NCBI RefSeq assembly: GCF_036850765.1
Contig: NC_089495.1
Coordinates: forward strand, 64,208,410-64,272,409
Source of the DNA: Saccopteryx bilineata
Taxonomy: Eukaryota; Chordata; Mammalia; Chiroptera; Emballonuridae
Reading direction: 5' to 3'
DNA length: 64,000 bases
The notes under the pieces were generated by a model, which saw only the letters and a program-made list of their open reading frames with translations, was not told the origin of the DNA and did no database searches. Below, one piece after another: positions 35,865-48,413 of this stretch (its first letter is position 1; every line of letters starts with the position of its first letter). A program made the translations under genes and the position numbers.

Positions 35865-37023
35865 TAATTCAACTTGTCTCTGCTTAGTTGGGAAATAAAG
35901 ACTCATTTATAAAGCTTACATGTTACCATTGTAAAATTTTCCTTTCTGTACAGTTTGATCTACAAGAAAGTTGCAATTACCTCCTAGAGAAAAATAAAAT
36001 TGTATTTCCCAAATATGTTTTCTTTAAAAACCTAACTTCTTTACTTATTTAATACAAAGGAAAAATTTTACTAAAGATACAAAGAATGACAAAATGTGGC
36101 AGCTTTTGCTATGTTAAAAAATATACCATTAAATTTTTAAAAATCAATAAAATAGGGAAAGTCAAATAAAAATAATCACTGGTCAACTTTTGTTGATTTG
36201 CATTCTGAACCTTCAAAGTTAAAAATATTTCCCTTTTATACTCTTTAGTAATTTCCTTTTGTAAAGGTTATTCAATAAAAGTTAAAAATAATTCACACAA
36301 ACAATTTTATAACTACATTTTTTTAAACCATGCCTTTCTCTATTATATTTTCTTTGCTTTTTTTTTTTTCACGCAATGAAATATCCTCTTTTGTTAATGC
36401 CTCTTTTTCTAGTCTCTGAAAATAAGCTATTTTCCCACTGGGTTCTGTTAGAAAGAGCACAATCTTACTCTGGACATCTTCTATTAAGATTTCTGAACTA
36501 AATGTTAGGTCTATACAAGCTGCATGAAACCCTGATCTACAGTTAAGTCAAACTCAATAATTAAAGATTTTTTTTAAATTTTAGTATAACAGACAAAATA
36601 TTGCTTCTAAATTAAGGATTTTCATTGATGCATATTTAATCAAATAGTTCACCTAATTATTAATGCCTTAAAAGGAAATGTTAAAAGAAGCAAGAAAAAA
36701 AAGCCAGTGTAATATTTAAATAGAATAGCTGTCCATAATTCCAACAAATTTTCTTTTAAATTATAATACGCACTGTAAAATGCAACTTCAGAAACCTTTC
36801 CATTAAGAGTAGACTGGGTAGAGATTTCAAGTTTTAAATAAAATAAGAAAGAATTAATAAATGACTGAAACCACGACATTAGAAAAATTTCAAAAATATT
36901 CTTAGAGAAGATCAACATATTTAAAAAGGAGAAGTTTTTACCCGTTTTGGAAAGTATTTCTGACATTAAATAGGTAATTATTAAGAAAATAAATAAAATG
37001 GGAAATTAATAGTTAAACCATAT
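35865..37023. other. AT-rich DNA, nothing recognised
   Basis: No gene. The 105-codon minus-strand frame at 36649-36966 is low-complexity and without family features. Confidence 0.4.
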
Positions 37024-37025
37024 TA

Positions 37026-37577
37026 CAAATATTGATCAACTTACGACCTATGCAACTAACGACCATTTGACTTTATGACCACAATTGCTAGCCACGACTG
37101 CTCCGCATCTGGCAGCATAAGCATTGCCCAGCTGGGCATATGACAGTGCGGGCCAGCTTTCAACAGCACTACCATCTTCACGTGAACCATTTCAACTGTT
37201 ATCCCAGACTCGGTACAGCAATTTGTGTTTTGTGTCTTGGATATTTTTCATCAAACCCCTCCCAAGATGTCCACCAAGAGGAGATTGTCTTTGCAAATAT
37301 TAAACCAGTTGTACTGGTAATGCAGTGTTTTACTTAAACCTGATGAATGTAAAAATAAAAAACAAAATGGTATAGAGATGATAAAAATGACAATAAAATG
37401 AACAAAGAAAATTATAATATATAACAATAATGAAAGAAAATTATGATAAAATATGGCTTAAAGATTTTTATAATATCATTTCACAGTACTGTACATATAG
37501 CCTACTCAACTTACAACCAAATTGTGTTACGACTGGTCTGTCAGAACTAATTGTGGTCGTAAGTAGAGCACTAGCTG
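37026..37577 (+). mobile_element. Degraded pogo/Tigger-like DNA transposon
   Basis: TA flanks (37024-37025 and 37578-37579) bound a 552-bp block. The left end contains ATCAACTTACGACC and the inverted right end CTCTACTTACGACC. Related CGACC-type motifs recur inside both ends. An ATG at 37266 reads MSTKR, as some Tigger transposases begin, but the frame is lost at once and the coding body is deleted. Confidence 0.6.
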
Positions 37578-39239
37578 TATAGAAAATTTTCAAAGAACAG
37601 TGGAAATTAAACAGGCTGAAAATCAGAACAAATTTGTAACTCAACAGATAAAATAATTGGCCTCCAAGTAAATAGAATACAGAAAGGTCCTCTGTTATCT
37701 AGAAATATTGAAGTTCTTAATAGAAATCCCTTACAATATGCAAGCAAAAAGGCCACTAGAAGAGCCACTGTCACATAATTGCTAAGAAACAAGAGGATCA
37801 CTATTAAAATAAGTCACATCATATTGCTTTAAGAAAAACTACTGCACCCTGATTTCTTGTCCTCTTTTTAAAACTTTAAGCCTTGTTTTCTATAGATTAA
37901 ATCAACAATAGAGTAGCTTTTTATATCTATCATCTGTACCTCTAGCATAGAACACAAGATTCTTTCAAGTACTAAAATGCCCAGTAGTGAAAATTTCTAA
38001 CAATGGTTAATTCCATTCCCATCTTCCAAAGCCTAACTGTTGCATTAGAACCATTATCATTAGAATATTCTTTTATTTTTATGGTACATTTTCAAAAAAT
38101 CAAATAGGTAGAAATCACCTCTGCAATTAAAAACACTAGATTAAATATATTCTATTTTCACAGATGTAGATTATTCTACAAGTATTTACAACTTACATGT
38201 TTATTAATATACTACATACTAACAATTAATAAATAATAAAAACCAATGTGTTCTCTGAGTATGCCTATAAGCAAAAGATTTCTTGGACATAGAAAAGTTG
38301 TAAAAAAAGAAAAAAGAAAAAGAAAAGTTGTAGTACAGAGCCTGAATTTTTGTATCTAAACAATTTCTCAATTTCTTGAATATCCTCTTAAATCTGATCT
38401 TAGGCCAATTATAGCCAATTTAAGAAAAAGGAAAGATTAGTCGTTATTTTTACCAGACCTTTCAATTTACCTGTTTTATTTCCTCAAGAACTAATAATCG
38501 ACCATATAAATTTGTCCAAGTTCTAGAAGTAATTAGCAACTGCTCCACAGTAATACCTAACAATAAAAGTCAGTTTGGACAAACCTAAAGACATTTTTAG
38601 TGTAATAGATTTACATTGAACTTTTGGTAGTGTACAAATTGCTAAATGTTGTCACAATCATTACTTTTACCTAAATAGTTAAGTGCTAGAAATTTAGTGT
38701 AACTCTATTCTTTCAAATCTAAAACCAGCACTTTTTAGATCTCATGTATTCACTGCCTGGTAAGATGAATTCCCCTATCAGTGGACAGAAATGTCAAAAT
38801 ATTACAGGTAGTATATTAATTTTGGGAATCAGTAGAAATATTCTCTGTAGAAAAACCACAGTACACATGGTAGCCAAGAAAAGTATTTTTTTCCTGCCTG
38901 GAGTATTCCAACTTATCTAGCAAATGATAGAGAACTCACCTTAACATATAATTATTCATTATACTACAAGGTTTTATCACTTTTTCTTCTTACTATCCCA
39001 GTCATCTTCTCTGAAGTTAAGTTTGCAGATAACCTCATGAGTTTGAAGCTCTGGTAAATGAAGGTGAATAGAAGTAGGTGTCACTACTTTCAGGCAGAAG
39101 CATAAATTCCACCACTATATGACCAGTCATGCTCTTTATTTATCTTCCATTGAAAAGACTGTGTTTTATTGTTGAATGGCAAATTCTGTGAATGTCAATT
39201 AGGTCAAATATTTGAAAGTATAATTTAATTCTTCCATAA
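37578..39239. other. AT-rich DNA, nothing recognised
   Basis: No supported gene or repeat; a short AAAAG-type run lies at 38305-38330. Confidence 0.4.
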
Positions 39240-40255
39240 ACTTGACTAATTTTTTTTAACTTTTACTAATAATTGTTAAAAATAGTGTTGAGTTTTCTAT
39301 ATAATTTTGGATTTCTCTTTTTCTCCCAACAGTTCTGCTCTATCTTCATATGCTTTGAAGAACTTATATTAAGGGCATAAATATTTTGACTTGTGTTCTT
39401 TTGGAAAATTATTTTATTTATAATTATAACATGTCCATTTTTAGACTTGGTGATGCTTTTTCTCTAAAATCTACTTAGTCTAATATAAATATATCTACTT
39501 CAACTTTTTTATTGTTAGCATGATAATTTTATCCATTCTTTAACAATTTAAATATTTCCATTGTTATATTTAAAATATATAACTTTTAAAAAACATATAG
39601 TTAGGTCCTGATTTTTTTATCCAAAACTAAAAATCTGTTTTTAATTGGATTGTTAAAATTAATTACATTTTGTAATTATCAACTTGTTGGCTTTAAATAC
39701 ATCATTCTGTTATTTGATTTTCGTTCAAGTTAGATCTTTTTTGCTCTCCTTTTTATCCTCATAACTTTCTATCCACTTCTGAATTATTTTGGGGGGTGTG
39801 AGAGGAGGGGATACTGTGAGGCATACTCCCCTGTGCACCCTAACTGGTATCCACTCATCTAGGGCTGATGCTTGAATCAACCCTGCAGTTTTAGCACCTG
39901 AGGCTGATGCACTCCAAAGGAGCTATCCTCAGTGCCCAGGACCACACTAGAACCAATCAAACCATTGGTTACGGGAAAAGAAGAGGGATAAAAGGGGGAG
40001 GTGGAGGGAGGAGAAGTAGATGGTCACTTCTCTTGTGTTCCCTGGCCAAACATGGGTGGTCCAAACACTGGGCTGATGCTCTATCCACTGAGCCACCAGC
40101 CAGAGCCTACTTCTGGATTATTTTAGTATTCTCATAATTTTATCTCCTTTGTTGACTTGTTAGGTATTACTCTTTATGATGATATAATATCAATTAATTT
40201 AGGCCTGTTCTAAATGGCATTGTTTAGGTTCATTAGTGCCTCCACTCCTTCAACA
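39240..40255 (-). mobile_element. Ancient LINE-1 ORF2/ORF1-region fragment
   Basis: In antisense it follows the same order as the younger L1 at 26700-27000: an AAATCTACTTAGTCTAATATA block, then CTACTTCAACTTTTTTATTG, then a TTAATTGGATTG block. Far more diverged than the other L1s, and split by the SINE at 39795. Confidence 0.55.
39795..40107 (-). repeat. Older VES-type SINE
   Basis: The head at the right end reads GGCTCTGGCTGGTGGCTCAG on the minus strand, followed by the GAGAAGTGACCATC core. ACTTCTGAATTATTTT before it and ACTTCTGGATTATTTT after it are the target duplication. Confidence 0.85.
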
Positions 40256-41225
40256 TTGTCAGAGGTCTTCTGACAATACCTCAAGATACACTGACAGATG
40301 CCACTACTAGATAGAAGCAAGGGGTACTAATAAACATCCCACAATGCATAGAATAGCCACCTACAACATAAAATCATCTATGTAAGTACAGTCTGGGCTT
40401 CTCAGTTAATGAAGGACAGGTTTAACTAAACAAAATAACACATCCCTCATTTATTTAGCATTTTTTACATGTTTTCAAAAATCTATTAATATTTGGAGGG
40501 TACAGTTTTATGAGGAAAATAATTCTGAGTCCTTGACTTCAAGAACATTTTATCCTAATCATTAGTTTAAAAAGAGTATTTGAGTTTATACAACAAACTG
40601 TATTCTTTCCTTATAGTTAAAAAAGTTGGTGCAAATTCAACTAGTTTAGGAAAGGGCTTTATATATTTTTTTCTCTTGTATTCAACCTCATTTTATCACT
40701 TATATAGATGTATATTAGGTGTTCAACATTTTAGTATGATACATTTTATAATTTTATCATAATTTAATCACTGTTAAAAACAATTGTACTTTTAAATTGT
40801 ATTTTAGATTTGTTATACCTTTTATTAATAATTCATTAGCCAAAGATTACAAGTAACAACTTTTATTGTATTTCATTTGTGAAAGGAATTAGCAGTGTCA
40901 TTTACAAGCTCTAGCACTTTAGATAACCATCCCACATTTCTATTTTTCTAATTCATCTAAAATCTGATGACAGAAATAGTACTCAACTTAGAGACTGTGA
41001 TGAGCCCATAAACGCAGCACAAAGGACTCCAAAGAGCATCTGTTATCTATAATCAATCAATCACTAAATTAATCATATTAACTTCTAGCATCACTGTCAT
41101 CATCCTCAGCCTTATTGTAAATATAAACATTCACAGATTTTATCTAAAAATTATATAGCCTATTTCTAAATTGTAAAATTTACTAATTTTAAATCTTATA
41201 ATTTATTTTTAATTTATTTATTTAT
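40256..41225. other. AT-rich DNA with one short hairpin
   Basis: A 9-bp inverted repeat with a 5-base loop (ATTGTCAGA...TCTGACAAT) spans 40255-40277. No gene is supported across the rest. Confidence 0.4.
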
Positions 41226-41246
41226 TACTTTATTTTGAGAGGCAGG

Positions 41247-41284
<38 letters not shown>

Positions 41285-41384
41285 AACATTGAGCTGCTCC
41301 TGTATGTGCCCTGACCAGGTAATCAAACTGACAACCTCTGTGGGTGGGGACAGTGCTCCAACCAGCCGAGCTATCTGGCCAGGG
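41226..41384 (-). repeat. Short VES-type SINE with GA-rich tract
   Basis: The head GCCCTGGCCAGATAGCTCGG on the minus strand and the CAGGGCACATACAGGAG core are followed at once by a (GA)n tract at 41239-41284. It lacks the long 3' body of the full VES form. Confidence 0.8.
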
Positions 41385-41392
41385 CTTAATTC

Positions 41393-41584
41393 TTCTTCAT
41401 TTTTAGAGAAGAAGAGAGGAAGAGAGATAGAGGAGAGGGGCAGGAGGGGCAGGGAAGCATTTGTTGTTGTACTCAGTAGTGCATTTTTTGGTTGCTTCCT
41501 GTGTGTGCTGTGACTGGGGATAGAACCCACAACCTTGTTGTTTTGGTACAATGCTCTTAACTGACTAAGCCAACCAGCAAAGGC
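41393..41584 (-). repeat. Short VES-type SINE
   Basis: The head at 41584 reads GGCCTTTGCTGGTTGGCTTA on the minus strand, followed by the GTGGGTTCTATCCCCAG B-box region and a CT-rich end. It abuts the copy at 41226. Confidence 0.75.
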
Positions 41585-41651
41585 CTAATCTTATAAGTTA
41601 TGTTCTCTCAATTAAATTTATTTTTGTATTATTTAAAGAAAATTTAAAGCT

Positions 41652-41832
41652 TTTATTATTTTTATTGATTTAGTGAGAGGAGAGAGAGAGAAAAAGGCAG
41701 GGGGAGAAGAATGGGAAGCATCATCTCGTTGTTTCTCATATGTGTCTTGACTGGGCAAGCCCCGAGTTTTGAACCACTGACCTCAGTGTTCCAGATTAAC
41801 ACTTTATCCACTGTGCTACTCCAATTCAGGCC
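41652..41832 (-). repeat. Short-form tRNA-derived SINE
   Basis: The minus strand shows the CACAGTGGATAAAGTG A-box region, GGTTCAAAACTCGGGG, and CAAGACACATATGAGAAAC. Same form as the copies at 95 and 2005. Confidence 0.8.
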
Positions 41833-41864
41833 TTTTTAATATTTTTTAAAGATCACCACAGATT

Positions 41865-42216
41865 AGCCTGACCAGATGATGGCACTTTAGATAAATTGTC
41901 AAACTAGGATGTACAGGAAACCCCGATGTTGCTGACTTCAGTGCGGGCTCATCTGGTTTGAACATAGCTCACCTGCTTGAACCCAAGGTCTCTCTGCCTT
42001 GAGCAAGGGCTCACTTGATCGGCTGTAACCCCCCGGTCAAAGGTTCAGTCAGTTTGCTGTAGCCCTCTGGTCAAGGCACATGGGAGAAAGCAATCGATGA
42101 ACAACTAAAGTGCCACAACGAAGAATGGATGCTTTCATCTCTCTCCCTTCCTGTTTGTCTGTCCCTATGTGTCCCTCTCTCTGTCTCTCCCTCTGTCTTT
42201 GTCACACACCCAAAAA
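41865..42216 (+). repeat. Long-form tRNA-derived SINE with an internal duplication
   Basis: Starts GCCTGACCAGATGATGGCAC. The part GGCTGTAACCCCCCGGTCAA is repeated soon after as TTGCTGTAGCCCTCTGGTCAA, an internal duplication of about 40 bp. ATCACCACAG flanks both sides as target duplication. Confidence 0.9.
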
Positions 42217-42511
42217 ATCACCACAGTTTATTTTATCAAGACATACAAAAACATGAGTATATAATTTTACTGTGTTAAAAGGGGATTGAATTTTCAGATC
42301 TGATTTGGGATACTTCTTATTTTGATATTTTTTGACTAATTACTTGCATGTAATAAAATTACCTTTGTTCTGTGGTAGACTTTTGTGTAATACATCAAAG
42401 AAAAAAACATTGTAATATACTGACAGGATATAATTTATATAATGGTGCCGTAGGTATTCGCCGAGATTCTGGGACAGACTTATCTCTTTGTGGCAGTAAG
42501 ATGTGAATTTT

Positions 42512-42895
42512 ATTTTTATTTATGTATTTATTTTTATTTTTATCTTTTTATTGCATGAGAGGAAGGGAGACAGAGACAGACTCCTGTTAGCATCCAGATG
42601 AGGATCCACTAGGCTATGCTCTGCCCATCTAGGTCATTGCTACTTTGCTTAGCACCTGAGCTGTTCTTAGAGCTCGAGGCAAAGGCCACAGAGTCATCCA
42701 TAGTGCCTGGGGTCAACTGCTCCAACAGAACCATGACTGTGGGAATGGAAGACAGAGACAGAGAGAGAGGAAAAGAGAGGTGAGAGGAGGGGTGGAAAAG
42801 CAGATGGTCACTTCTCCTGATTTCTGACTGGGAATTGAACCTGGGACATCCACATGCCAGGCCAATACTTGCCCACTGAGCCAACTGACCAGGGC
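42512..42895 (-). repeat. VES SINE, older full-length copy
   Basis: The head at 42895 reads GCCCTGGTCAGTTGGCTCAG. AAGATGTGAATTTT precedes and AAGATGTGAATCTT follows. The central boxes are decayed and the T-rich left edge is the tail. Confidence 0.9.
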
Positions 42896-44359
42896 CAAGA
42901 TGTGAATCTTAAAGCTAGATCAAGAGCTTGCCTCATTTGAAAAAATAATACTTGTCTTACATAATATGAGGCATATCAGCATTATATATTTGGGGAGTGT
43001 AAAAATATAAGGGAGATACCCTTTTGTTTACAGCTAGTCAAAATCTCCCTGTATGTGTAATGCTATTAATATTCATCATTCTTCTAATTCTTGTCATGGG
43101 ATAAAAAGTGTATATTTTTATTTTCTTTTTCAAAGCTAGAATGAGATATAGACTTTTTTGCTTTTTTATATTATAAATAATATGAATAGACACAAAATGA
43201 AATACGAATTGTATTTCCAGTGACTACCAAGATAAAATATTTTATCTAGGTCAAATCATCAGTGTAATAGTAATATAATTAGAAAAGTCCTATGTAAGAA
43301 AAAAGTCAATTATCAATTAACATCAAGTATGAATTGTTTAATGTCTCATTCTTAGTATTCCTGTTCCCATTTTTTCCCTTTATTATGTTTTATTCTTTTT
43401 TTTTTTAATCTAAACTCAGCTTAGACAAAAATTTTATACATAATTTTACAGGGCTGTTGGAAGTGTTTTTAGGTATAAGGCATGCCACATAATAAAATCC
43501 TATCTGTTCTGAGTTTGGGATATCAGCTTTTGCCTGAGTGTCTGTCCCTGATGGAAGTATGATTCAGTCAGCATAAGCTGGAAAGTCTCAAAACCGTCTA
43601 TAATGAGTTCATCACTTAATCCTTTTACTAACTCATAATGAGTCAGTATGCCTAATTGAACCAAGGTAAGCTATTATTATTCAGGATTCCAGAAACTTAA
43701 ATAACCTGTCAAAACCACTTCTGCATCATCTAATTCAGTAACCTTTATTTATCTCAATATTGGTATCATTTTCTTTAACCCAAATTTAATTTATATTAGT
43801 AAATATAATAATGCTTATATATATCTTTATTATGTTAGTAATATAATAATGCTTACATATCTTTTCCTATATAGAACACTGGATCTGACATCTATAAAAT
43901 AATCACTTTTGGTTTCTCATCATTCCACTGTTCTTATACAATCATAATAACACATTTCAATAACACACTACAAATTTGGGAATTTTATCACATTAATATG
44001 GTTTGCCCCATTAAATTCATAAGGTTTTCAAATGGCTTGGCATTCAATGTCTTCTGATTGTGTAACCTAATGCCAAGCAAGTATTGGACATATAACTGGA
44101 TAGAGTAATATTATTTGTACAATTTAACCCCATTTTAAAACAGATTAGAAATTATTAATGTTTCTAATCATCTTAATTGTTACTATTTTTATTAAATATT
44201 AAAATATACTTTCTAAAATTAGTGTTAGAGTGCCAAAATTAAAAATATTGTTTTAATATAAATGTGATTTATTTTGAGGATTTGTGTGTTTCTGGTGTCA
44301 ATATTATACTTGCATTTGTATTTTTTCAACTAGTTGTGTATTCATATTGAATTTTATAA
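42896..44359. other. AT-rich DNA, nothing recognised
   Basis: No gene or repeat that I can name. Confidence 0.4.
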
Positions 44360-44370
44360 TTAAAAGATAT

Positions 44371-46227
44371 GCGGAAGTGACGTCAGAGAAATGGCACTGT
44401 GAGGGATGCTCCCGATATCTCCCCTTGAAATTTCAACAAATTCAACAACTAAAGACAGAGAAAAAAATCTCAGGAGCACCTGAAATATACACACACCAGA
44501 CAAAGGTATGATTGGACCAAAAGGTGGCTGAATATATAATCCACTCTGAAGGAAATAAGATGGAGAATGGAATATTTCACTTTCCTCACTGATCTGAGGA
44601 AGGGGAGCTTTTATCTGGAACTGAGTAAAGCAGAGGGTCTGGGGCAGAGAGAAGGAGCTGGGTTAGGGTGGATGATCAAGCAGCAGAGAGAACATGCTGG
44701 CCCTGCCTGAAATCATGGATGCAAGGTGAGCACAGGTGGCAGGCTCCAACAAAAGTTACTGGTGCAAGGTGCCTGTGGGAGCTGGCACCAGCACCGGCAG
44801 CTTTGTGTGCTCCCAGCTCCACATTCGTGGGTGGTGTGTGAGTTGCTCCACCTGGCACTTCTGGTGTGGGGGCACATGCTCATGGAGTGGAGGGCTTAGC
44901 CCAAGATTACCAGCGGTGGACATCTGTGTGGACTTTTGCCAGCAGCTTTGTGTATTCCCAGCTCTGCAACCAATAGCACAGGAAGTGCACAAGGGCCTTG
45001 ATCCCTAGGCCTGGACCTGTCTGGGTGAGGCACCTCCACAGGGCCAATACAGGTTTCAAAGCACATTCCTGCATTCCTGACTCTGATTGAGATGACAGGC
45101 ACTGTGCACCTAACTGGGTGGGAGCCAACCTCCATGTGCACTACTGAAGACATGAGGGCTGGGCAGACACGTGGTTGCTGCAGGATACCAAACAGTACAC
45201 AGGGAGAAGCCTGTGGAGATTAGACATGCAGAATGCTGAGGCATACTAGACATGCCTGGGGGCCCTTAGAAAGGCACTTGATTTGCAATTGGCTCTCAAC
45301 ATTGTCTGCTCTTGCTGGCAGCTCTGGTTGGCACAGATTTACCCAGAATTGTGCTTTGAACGTACTGGAGGAAGAACCTGGCTGCTTTTAAAGCCTCTTG
45401 CTGTGTAAGCAGTGGCTGGGGAAAACCTCACAGCTAAGGTGGGAGAGAGATGGGGAAAGGGACCCAAAAAACTAACTGAGACTCCCATTGTCAGAACCTC
45501 CAAACCCTAACAAGCCCTAACTACCAACGGGACTGAGGCCCAGCCTATGTTGTCAGAACCTCTAAACCCTAACAAGCCCTAACTACCAACAAGACTGAGG
45601 CCCAGCCTATGTTGTCAGAACCTCTAAACCCTAACAAGCCCTAACTACCAACGGGACTAAGGCCCAGCCTATGTCATTGCCAACGCGACACAACAGCAAA
45701 CCTCTGCTCAAGATCCCACAGGGGCAAAGCCTTTAGTACAGCACCACCTGCCAAAGAAAAAAAGAAGCTACTCCTCAAATCCAGAAAAAAATTACACTTT
45801 TTATAACTTTACTTTCCATTTTGGTCATTTTATGTTTGTTTCTTTTTATTCTTTCCTTTTGATATTTTTTATAGTTGTTACATTTTTTATTCTTGTCTTA
45901 AAATGAAGGTTTCATTTCAAAAACTTCTACTCTTTTTTCTTTTCTCTTTTTCTCTCATTCAATTATCATCAAATTATTTTGTTTTGGAATCATATTTCTC
46001 TTAATGGCATTTTGCATGTCTTTGGCTTCATTTTTTAATCTCTTTTGTCATTTTCCCTCAGTTCCTGCTCCCTGTTCTCTGTAGTTTTTGTTCCACTTAT
46101 CATTATAGAATTTTCATTTTCTTCACTGTATCTTTTCAATTTTTATTTTATTTTCTAAATTACCTGTTATTTGTGTTATTAACAATACCACTCTCAAATG
46201 CCATTAAGAAAAAAAAAATCAAATATC
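44371..46227 (+). promoter_or_regulatory. LINE-1 5' UTR (internal promoter region)
   Basis: Begins GCGGAAGTGACGTCAGAGAA, which contains TGACGTCA, a perfect CRE-type (ATF/CREB) octamer at about 44378-44385. The region is GC-richer than its flanks for about 1.3 kb, then T-rich to ORF1. Open frames at 44736-45153 lie on both strands and are not conserved. Use of the octamer is inferred. Confidence 0.6.
45490..45674 (+). repeat. Three tandem 62-bp repeats in the LINE-1 5' UTR
   Basis: Units begin GTCAGAACCTC at 45490, 45552 and 45614 and contain AACAAGCCCTAACTACCAAC and GGCCCAGCCTATGT. They differ at only a few positions (CGGGA or CAAGA, for example). Confidence 0.95.
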
Positions 46228-47227
46228 ATGGATACAAAAGACAGAGATATAGCTCAGCTACTTGATGAAAAATCTCTAGAAAAAAATTTTTAATTGTTTG
46301 GAAATGTTGGATTTAAATGACAGAGAATTAAAAATTGAAGCCCTAAAAATATTCAGGGAAATATAAGAAAGTATGGAAAGGTAATTTAAAAAGCTCAAAA
46401 AAATTCAATGAACAAAAAGAATACTTCACCAAGAAAATTGAAAATGAAAAAGGAACCAAATTGAGATAAAAAACATAATATATGAACTGAAAAACAAGGT
46501 AACAGGCCAGATAGAGGAGAGAATTAATAACATAAAAGATAGGCAACTAGAGATACTACATAGAGTAGAGGAGAGAGACTAATGAATTTAAAAATACATT
46601 GAAAAAGCTTTACTAGAATTGTCTGACTTCATCAGAAAGAACAACATAAGAATAATGGGTATATAAAAAGGAGAAGAGAGAGAAACTGAAATAGAGAACA
46701 TATTTAAATAAATAATCGATGACAACTTCCCAAGCCTGTGGAAAGAATTAGAACTGCAAATCCAAGAAGCAAACAAAACACAGAGTTACCTTAACCCAAA
46801 CAGACCTGCTCCAAGATACATCATAATGAAATTATCACAAACGAATGACAAAAAAAAAAAAAAAAAAAAAATCCTCAAGGCAGCCAGGAAAAAGAAGAAT
46901 ACAGCATATAAAAGAAGGCCTATTAGACAATCATCAGATTTCTCAGCAGAAACTCTGCAAGCCAGAAGACAGTGGACTCCAATATTTAAAGTACTGAAAG
47001 AGAGGAACTTCCAACCAAGAATACTATATCCATCAAAGCTATCCATTGAATATGAAGGGGAAATAGAAATATTCAGAGATATAGAAAATATGAGGAAAAT
47101 TTTCACCAGAAAACCCCCACCTCAGGAAATAATAAGGGGATTATCCAACCAGATACAAAGAACAAACAAAACAAAATTACAAGTAAAAGTCCAACAAGAT
47201 CACAATAAAAACAAGATTAATCTGTAA
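46228..47227 (+). pseudogene. LINE-1 ORF1 (broken)
   Basis: An ATG at 46228 opens MDTKDRDIAQLLDEKSL and then meets stops. The C-terminal part is open from 46826 to 47227 and reads RRPIRQSSDFSAETLQARRQ, the conserved ORF1p C-terminal motif, followed by WTPIFKVLKERNFQPR. A run of A at 46849-46870 probably shifted the frame. It differs from the ORF1 at 27226 and may come from another L1 lineage. Confidence 0.85.
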
Positions 47228-47732
47228 CAACAAAAACAAAAAAGGGGAGAGGACAAAGATTATCAGTAGCAAAGTAGCATGGAGTGCAGAAGCACTCAGG
47301 AGATCACATAATACAATGAATATGATATTTATTCTTTTTTATTATTAATGGTAAAAACCACTACAGAAACACATGGCTTAAAAAAAGAAGAAACAGAAGA
47401 AAGAAGTATGAAACACAACCAAACAAAATCAAATGACAGAAAAACAAAAGAGAAGCACCAAACAAGATACAGAGCTATCAGAAAGCAGTATATAAAATTG
47501 CAATAGGAAACCTTCAAGTGTCAATAATTACATTAAATGTAAGTGGATTGAACTCACCAATAAAAAGACACAGAGTAGCAGATTGGATCAAAAAAGAAAA
47601 TCCAACTGTATGCTGCCTTCAAGAAACACATCTAAGCAACAAGAATAAAAACAAATTCAACGTAAAAGGTTGGAAAACAATTCTCCAAGCAAATAATATA
47701 CAAAGAAAAGCAGGTGTAGCCATACTCATATC

Positions 47733-48411
47733 TGTGGGTGGAGCACAGAGCACATTCCTAGCAGCTGTGGCTGATGCAATGATGTGAGAATACTCCAGCT
47801 CCCAGAAGCCTCCTGGGCATACCCAGGAAGGAAGCTCGCCCGCTAAAAGGAACTGAATTAGTGCCAACCACGCAGCTCCCTGATCTTTTCAGCCTTTGGC
47901 TATGAAGGACACTGTAACACCCTATAGCAGGGGCCCCCAAACTATGGCCCCCTGAGGCCATTTATTCAGCCCCCGCTGCACTTCCAGAAGGGGCACCTCT
48001 TTCATTGGTGGTCAATGAAAGGAGCACATTGACCATGTCATTAGCCAAAAGCAGGCCCATAGTTCCCATTGAAATACTGGTCAGTTTCTTGATTTAAATT
48101 TACTTGTTTTTTATTTTAAATATTGTATTTGTTCCCGTTTTGTTTTTTTTACTTTAAAATAAGATATGTGCAGTGTGCATAGGGATTTCTTCATAGTTGT
48201 TGTTTTTTTATAATCCGGCCCTCCAAAGATCTGAGGTACAGTGAACTGGCCCCCTGTGTAAAAAGTTGGGGGACCCCTGCCCTATAGGCTGAACCCATGT
48301 ATATAAGCTAGCTTACTTCCTGAATAAAGTGGATCTGCGTCACTGAACCTGGTCCCCGGAGTCCGGTTTTTGTGTCTCCATCGTCCTCACCCCCAGCAGG
48401 ACTTGTCCACA
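47733..48411 (+). repeat. 5' LTR, interrupted by a hAT element
   Basis: Starts TGTGGGTGGAGCAC and ends GGACTTGTCCACA. A TATATAA box and an AATAAA lie close together after the inserted element. Removing 352 inserted bases and one 8-bp copy gives exactly the 319 bp of the 3' LTR, which confirms both boundaries. Confidence 0.95.
47928..48279. mobile_element. Non-autonomous hAT element in the 5' LTR
   Basis: CAGGGGCCCCCAAACT starts the element, and the inverted end reads CAGGGGTCCCCCAACT. The 8-bp duplication CCCTATAG lies at 47920-47927 and 48280-48287, and the 3' LTR has a single CCCTATAG at the same place. 352 bp, no transposase. Confidence 0.95.
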
Positions 48412-48413
48412 AC

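Noticed and set aside
40255..40277. Short perfect hairpin as a possible terminator or microRNA precursor
   Set aside because: Arms of 9 bp are too short for a microRNA hairpin, and nothing nearby is transcribed on the evidence here. One such palindrome is expected by chance in 64 kb.
44736..45153. Open frames on both strands in a GC-richer stretch, suggestive of a gene
   Set aside because: The region is the 5' UTR of a LINE-1: it runs into ORF1 and ORF2 of the same element, and the frames conflict with each other.
45490..45674. Direct repeats that could suggest a CRISPR-like array
   Set aside because: The 62-bp units are contiguous with no unique spacers, and lie in a mammalian LINE-1 5' UTR.
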